Source: Aquisalinus luteolus (GTDB taxonomy: Bacteria; Pseudomonadota; Alphaproteobacteria; Caulobacterales; Parvularculaceae). Taken from it: a DNA stretch of 64,000 nucleotides. This document shows, piece after piece, positions 61,226-64,000 of the stretch. The stretch lies in contig NZ_VCJR02000001.1 in NCBI RefSeq assembly GCF_009712425.2, positions 434,001 through 498,000 on the forward strand. The letters run 5' to 3'. Position 1 is the first letter of the stretch. Each line of letters opens with the position of its first letter. Below the pieces are notes generated by a model. That model was given only the letters and a program-made list of their open reading frames with translations. It had not been told where the DNA came from and made no database searches. Position numbers and translations under genes: made by a program.

Positions 61226-61348
61226 TCAATCGACCGCGTCGTCGATGGCTTCGCCGGCATTGGTGATGTCGCGGCCTACGCCCTTCACGGTTTCGCAGGC
61301 AGACATGAACATGGTCAGGGCCACGAGGGCGGCAAGAATACGAAGCAT
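61226..61348 (-). CDS. Entericidin A/B-like small lipoprotein
   Basis: A 40-residue lipoprotein, MLRILAALVALTMFMSACET followed by VKGVGRDITNAGEAIDDAVD. The lipobox Cys is residue 18 (MSAC). The C-terminal VKGVGRDITNAGEAIDDA is the entericidin pattern. The start has GAGAGGA upstream. Entericidins A and B form an antidote/toxin pair in E. coli; only one copy is here. It lies 152 bp past the rpsU end on the same strand. Confidence 0.85.
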   Translation of the reverse strand: MLRILAALVALTMFMSACETVKGVGRDITNAGEAIDDAVD

Positions 61349-61441
61349 TGGAAAATCCTCTCTGTCTCCACTCGGCCCAAGATATGCCGAAACGGGCCGG
61401 TCTCAAAGTGGGAAACGCGTGCGAGGGAAGAGCGGGCAAAC

Positions 61442-61472
61442 AAAAAGCCGTATCGGACGATACGGCTTTTTT
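61442..61472. terminator. Intrinsic terminator of rpsU
   Basis: Arms GCCGTATC and GATACGGC, loop GGAC, flanked by A- and T-tracts, so it can work both ways. It lies 29 bp past the rpsU stop. Confidence 0.85.
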
Positions 61473-61500
61473 GAATTCGGTGTCGATGTCGACGAGAAGG

Positions 61501-61710
61501 CTAGATGACGCCTTCGCGCTGCATCCGCTTGCGCTGCAGCTTGCGGGCGCGGCGAACGGCTTCCGCTTTCTGGCGGGCCTTTTTCTCGGACGGTTTTTCA
61601 TAGAACTTGCGGCGTTTCATTTCACGAAACGTACCCTCGCGCTGCATTTTCTTCTTCAGGGCGCGCAGGGCCTGTTCCACATTGTTCTCACGGACGACGA
61701 TATTAACGAT
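61501..61710 (-). CDS. rpsU: 30S ribosomal protein S21 (apparent ATC start)
   Basis: A 69-residue basic protein, [start][20 protein letters not shown] followed by [20 protein letters not shown] and an Arg/Lys-rich tail ending MQREGVI. It matches the start of S21, MVQVLVRDNNVDQAL, so the codon at 61708-61710 is expected to be the initiator, yet it reads ATC. AGGAGG lies nine bases upstream. No in-frame ATG, GTG or TTG exists between the upstream stop and the conserved body. A CTG six bases earlier is only three bases from the AGGAGG. Confidence 0.87.
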   Translation of the reverse strand: MVNIVVRENNVEQALRALKKKMQREGTFREMKRRKFYEKPSEKKARQKAEAVRRARKLQRKRMQREGVI

Positions 61711-61911
61711 GGCCAGGGCCCTCCTATATTCGGTTCAGTCTAGCTTGGCGTTTGCCAGGAACGGTTGCCTGACTGGCAGGCGAATGTTGCTTCCAGAAGC
61801 TCCGGCAGAATTCTTGCGGATTTCCAGAGCGCGCTCTCTAGCATTGGGACGGTTTCTTGTCCACATTGAAAGATATAGGATCGCAAAAGAGATACTTCAA
61901 GGACAGAGCCC

Positions 61912-62622
61912 ATGAGCGCCACGGAAAAATCAAGGAAAAACAGTAACTTGGATGACCTGGAAGAGATGCGCCTCGCGATCCTCGATGAAATGCTCATCGA
62001 GGCGGCCTTCGATGGCTGGACCGAGTCGACCCTTGTGGTCGCCGCGAAAGCTGCTGGCATGGACTCAATAGCTTATGAGCGCGGCGATCTGAAGCGGGCG
62101 TTTCCGAAAGGCATCGCCGACGTGCTCGATTTCTGGTCAGAGCGGGAAGACGAGAAGATGGTCGCGGGGTTCGAGGCGGCCGACCCGGCGCCGGAAAAGA
62201 TCCGCGACAAGGTGCGGTTCCTTGTGCGTACGCGCATCGAGGGGCTGAGCGAGCATCGCGAGGCGGCGCGGCGCGCCTCGGCGACCCTGGCGCTGCCCTA
62301 TTACATGCCGTTGGCAACGCGCCTGTCATGGCGCACGGCGGACGCGGTCTGGAGGGCGCTGGGCGACACTTCCACCGATTTCAATTTCTATACGAAGCGC
62401 ACGACCCTGTCCGGCGTGTATCTGTCGACGCTGGCGGCATGGTTCGGCGATGATGACGACGAGATCGCCAATCCGACATACGAGAAAACATGGAAGTTTC
62501 TCGATGAGCGGATCGAGAACGTGATGCAGTTCGAGAAGTTCAAAGGCGAGGCGCAGAAACGCATGCCGGACCTGACCGCCTTCACGGAGTTTCTCGGGCG
62601 GATGCGCTATCCGGGCAAATGA
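61912..62622 (+). CDS. COQ9 family protein (ubiquinone biosynthesis)
   Basis: A 236-residue protein. The N-terminal helices LAILDEMLIEAAFDGWTEST resemble a TetR-type helix-turn-helix, and the COQ9 C-terminal domain has RTADAVWRALGDTSTDFNFY then TKRTTLSGVYLSTLAAWFGD. COQ9 delivers lipid-like ubiquinone precursors to COQ7. The gene diverges from rpsU, an arrangement common in Alphaproteobacteria. Confidence 0.92.
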   Translation: MSATEKSRKNSNLDDLEEMRLAILDEMLIEAAFDGWTESTLVVAAKAAGMDSIAYERGDLKRAFPKGIADVLDFWSEREDEKMVAGFEAADPAPEKIRDKVRFLVRTRIEGLSEHREAARRASATLALPYYMPLATRLSWRTADAVWRALGDTSTDFNFYTKRTTLSGVYLSTLAAWFGDDDDEIANPTYEKTWKFLDERIENVMQFEKFKGEAQKRMPDLTAFTEFLGRMRYPGK

Positions 62623-62645
62623 GTCCCTCGAAAGCTAAAGGCTGA

Positions 62646-63554
62646 TCAGTTTTCTGGCGATTTTGCAGGCGGCATCAACCAGCTTATATCTTCGCCCGGA
62701 GCGATGAGCTTCTTGGTTTCCCACATATCGATAATCTGCCTGCGCAACTCGGTTGACAGCTCTGGTATACGTGCAGCGTGTATACCGAACATATAGGTTA
62801 TCTTCCAGTGCACCTTGCGCATTTCACCCTTCAGAGCTTGCTCGTCGGTTGGCCAGTTTGTGAAAAGCGTGATGCAATTGTTCGGCTTGGGAACATATAC
62901 AGCCTGGAAAGACCCATACTTCTTTACAATATAGGCTTGGTAAAGAAAGAATTCCGTATACCAAGCATGAGTCCTTTCAAAATACCGGACAAACCCTTCA
63001 GGCTGGCGCGCGTCAAGTTCGTCGATCATTTCACAAGTGGCCTCGCGCAGCATTACAAAAGGTGTTGTCGTCGGCATGGTTTCTTCGGGTGGTTCGTCAA
63101 TGCCAAAACATTCAAATGACTTCTTCACTCTTTTGAGAAAATGACGATACTTGGCGCGTAGATAGGTCATTGGCTTGCCTTCCGCGCTCACAAAATCATC
63201 GAATGTCAGTGGGCGAAGGAAGTGATTTTTCGCGTCGAGTACGAGGTAAGTTTCGGTTTCCACCCTTTTCGCCACATAAAGCTTTAGCATCTGTTGAGTA
63301 AGGTATTTGTCCATATCCCCGGGCATACCGAAATCGTCGCTGGTGAGTATATGGACCTTGTCAGCGAGCTCGCCATATTCTGGCATGACCGTTTCACTTA
63401 CGTCCCTGACTACAGCGTCATTATCAGGATCATTGGCGATGATCAGGATGCGGTTGATGCTTTCATGATGCAGAAATTTTCGTGTTGAGCGAGCCTGAAA
63501 TTTGAGTAAAGGCACATCCTTAGAGTATACAAGCGTTACGATATCAAACGACAT
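62646..63554 (-). CDS. DUF6492 family protein (glycosyltransferase-like)
   Basis: A 302-residue protein. FDIVTLVYSKDVPLLKFQAR at the start and YLVLDAKNHFLRPLTFDDF, with a VLDAKN in place of a DxD, are typical of DUF6492, a family with a GT-A-like fold. The ATG at 63554 follows GGAG eight bases away. GC is clearly lower than in the flanking genes and codon use differs, suggesting horizontal transfer. No neighbouring glycan genes; substrate unknown. Confidence 0.75.
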   Translation of the reverse strand: MSFDIVTLVYSKDVPLLKFQARSTRKFLHHESINRILIIANDPDNDAVVRDVSETVMPEYGELADKVHILTSDDFGMPGDMDKYLTQQMLKLYVAKRVETETYLVLDAKNHFLRPLTFDDFVSAEGKPMTYLRAKYRHFLKRVKKSFECFGIDEPPEETMPTTTPFVMLREATCEMIDELDARQPEGFVRYFERTHAWYTEFFLYQAYIVKKYGSFQAVYVPKPNNCITLFTNWPTDEQALKGEMRKVHWKITYMFGIHAARIPELSTELRRQIIDMWETKKLIAPGEDISWLMPPAKSPEN

Positions 63555-63693
63555 TAAAACACTCCACATGTCCTGTGGCAGAGGGAATTGACGCCTGCGG
63601 TTATACCGTCCCTACACCAGCTCGTTGACTTTGCTTAACAATGGTGCCGAAGCTACGCAATACTGAAATCATAAACGGATAGGGTAGGTTAGG

Positions 63694-64000
63694 ATGAAAA
63701 AGGTCGCTTTTCTGGCTGGCGGAACGGCTGTTTTGGGTCTCGTCGTTTTTGCCGCCTGGTTTTTTCGCCCATGGGCGGAGTATTCGCCGTTCAATATAAT
63801 CTGGAACCGAGAGACCGGCGATAGGGTCGAGCTCTATCGACGCATGGATGAGCTTTTTCCGCACCGAATTGTTGAAGGTGAGGAAAAGGCCGAACCATTG
63901 CCACGGTCGATCAAGGCGATTGATGAATCTTACGACTGGCAGGGTGAGAGAAAAACGATCGATGAATATGCAGCGGAAAGCGACACGACGGCGCTGATGG
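63694..64000 (+). CDS. N-terminal part of a membrane-anchored protein, possibly a serine hydrolase (partial)
   Basis: Starts at an ATG with TAGGTTAGG upstream and is open to the window end (102 codons). It begins MKKVAFLAGGTAVLGLVVFA, an uncleaved-looking N-terminal membrane anchor, then an acidic segment and DEYAAESDTTALM. The last part resembles the strand that opens class C beta-lactamase-like serine hydrolases, but the catalytic motif is beyond the edge. The identity is therefore a guess. Confidence 0.6.
   Translation, partial: MKKVAFLAGGTAVLGLVVFAAWFFRPWAEYSPFNIIWNRETGDRVELYRRMDELFPHRIVEGEEKAEPLPRSIKAIDESYDWQGERKTIDEYAAESDTTALM

Noticed and set aside
1-64000. CRISPR array, rRNA operon or prophage
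   Set aside because: No regularly spaced direct repeats, rRNA signatures or phage structural genes were found on either strand.

Overview
The window is 64 kb of a GC-rich chromosome from an alphaproteobacterium. The marker genes are gapR, cpdR with a CtrA-type box in front of it, the small aa3-type cytochrome c oxidase subunit IV beside a three-gene pntAA-pntAB-pntB operon, rpsU divergent from a COQ9 gene, the PmbA/CysQ-like/DUF4170 cluster, and a LexA box of the alphaproteobacterial GTTC-N7-GTTC type. Secreted polysaccharide-degrading enzymes (GH29, GH9) and LacI-like operators suggest a marine Caulobacterales/Parvularculales-like organism. That lineage guess is an inference.

Layout. 0-10 kb: an Hpt protein, a host-attachment family protein, a CoxE-like vWA protein, an SOS-boxed Y-family DNA polymerase, thymidine kinase, a sugar aminotransferase/oxidoreductase pair and class II DAHP synthase. 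10-17 kb: a secreted metallo-beta-lactamase-fold protein, glutamine-dependent NAD synthetase, and a complete 2.7-kb IS1595-family transposon with three passenger genes, 26-bp inverted ends and an 8-bp target duplication, inserted into an intergenic palindrome. 17-23 kb: alpha-L-fucosidase, a phosphatase, the pmbA cluster and an MipA porin-like protein. 23-30 kb: a tandem glycine riboswitch leading gcvT-gcvH-gcvPA-gcvPB-ASCH-glutamate-synthase-like. 30-41 kb: a glycosyltransferase, N-formylglutamate amidohydrolase, cpdR, tRNA-Val, a GIY-YIG gene between direct repeats, an ABC-F ATPase, a GH9 cellulase, an M14 carboxypeptidase and a Tat amidase. 41-45.5 kb: a tight marR-histidine kinase-response regulator-DUF2256-SDR operon, with a divergent promoter between paired MarR-like operators that appears to drive a non-coding RNA. 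45.5-56 kb: mnmC, a lytic transglycosylase, rpmJ, a Ca2+/cation antiporter, gapR, Sel1-repeat protein and a sigma-54 response regulator. 56-64 kb: the pnt operon, structured intergenic repeats, pirin, an entericidin-like lipoprotein, rpsU, COQ9 and the start of an unidentified membrane-anchored gene.

Most genes are chromosomal housekeeping. The parts that do not fit a standard annotation are the transposon and its cargo, a two-hairpin repeat found twice behind plus-strand genes (4545-4678 and 59644-59771), the MarR-flanked RNA candidate with a C/U-rich loop, a strongly folded 60.0-60.35 kb segment ending in a terminator, and an rpsU gene whose only well-placed start codon is ATC.

No CRISPR array, rRNA operon, prophage or replication origin was seen.
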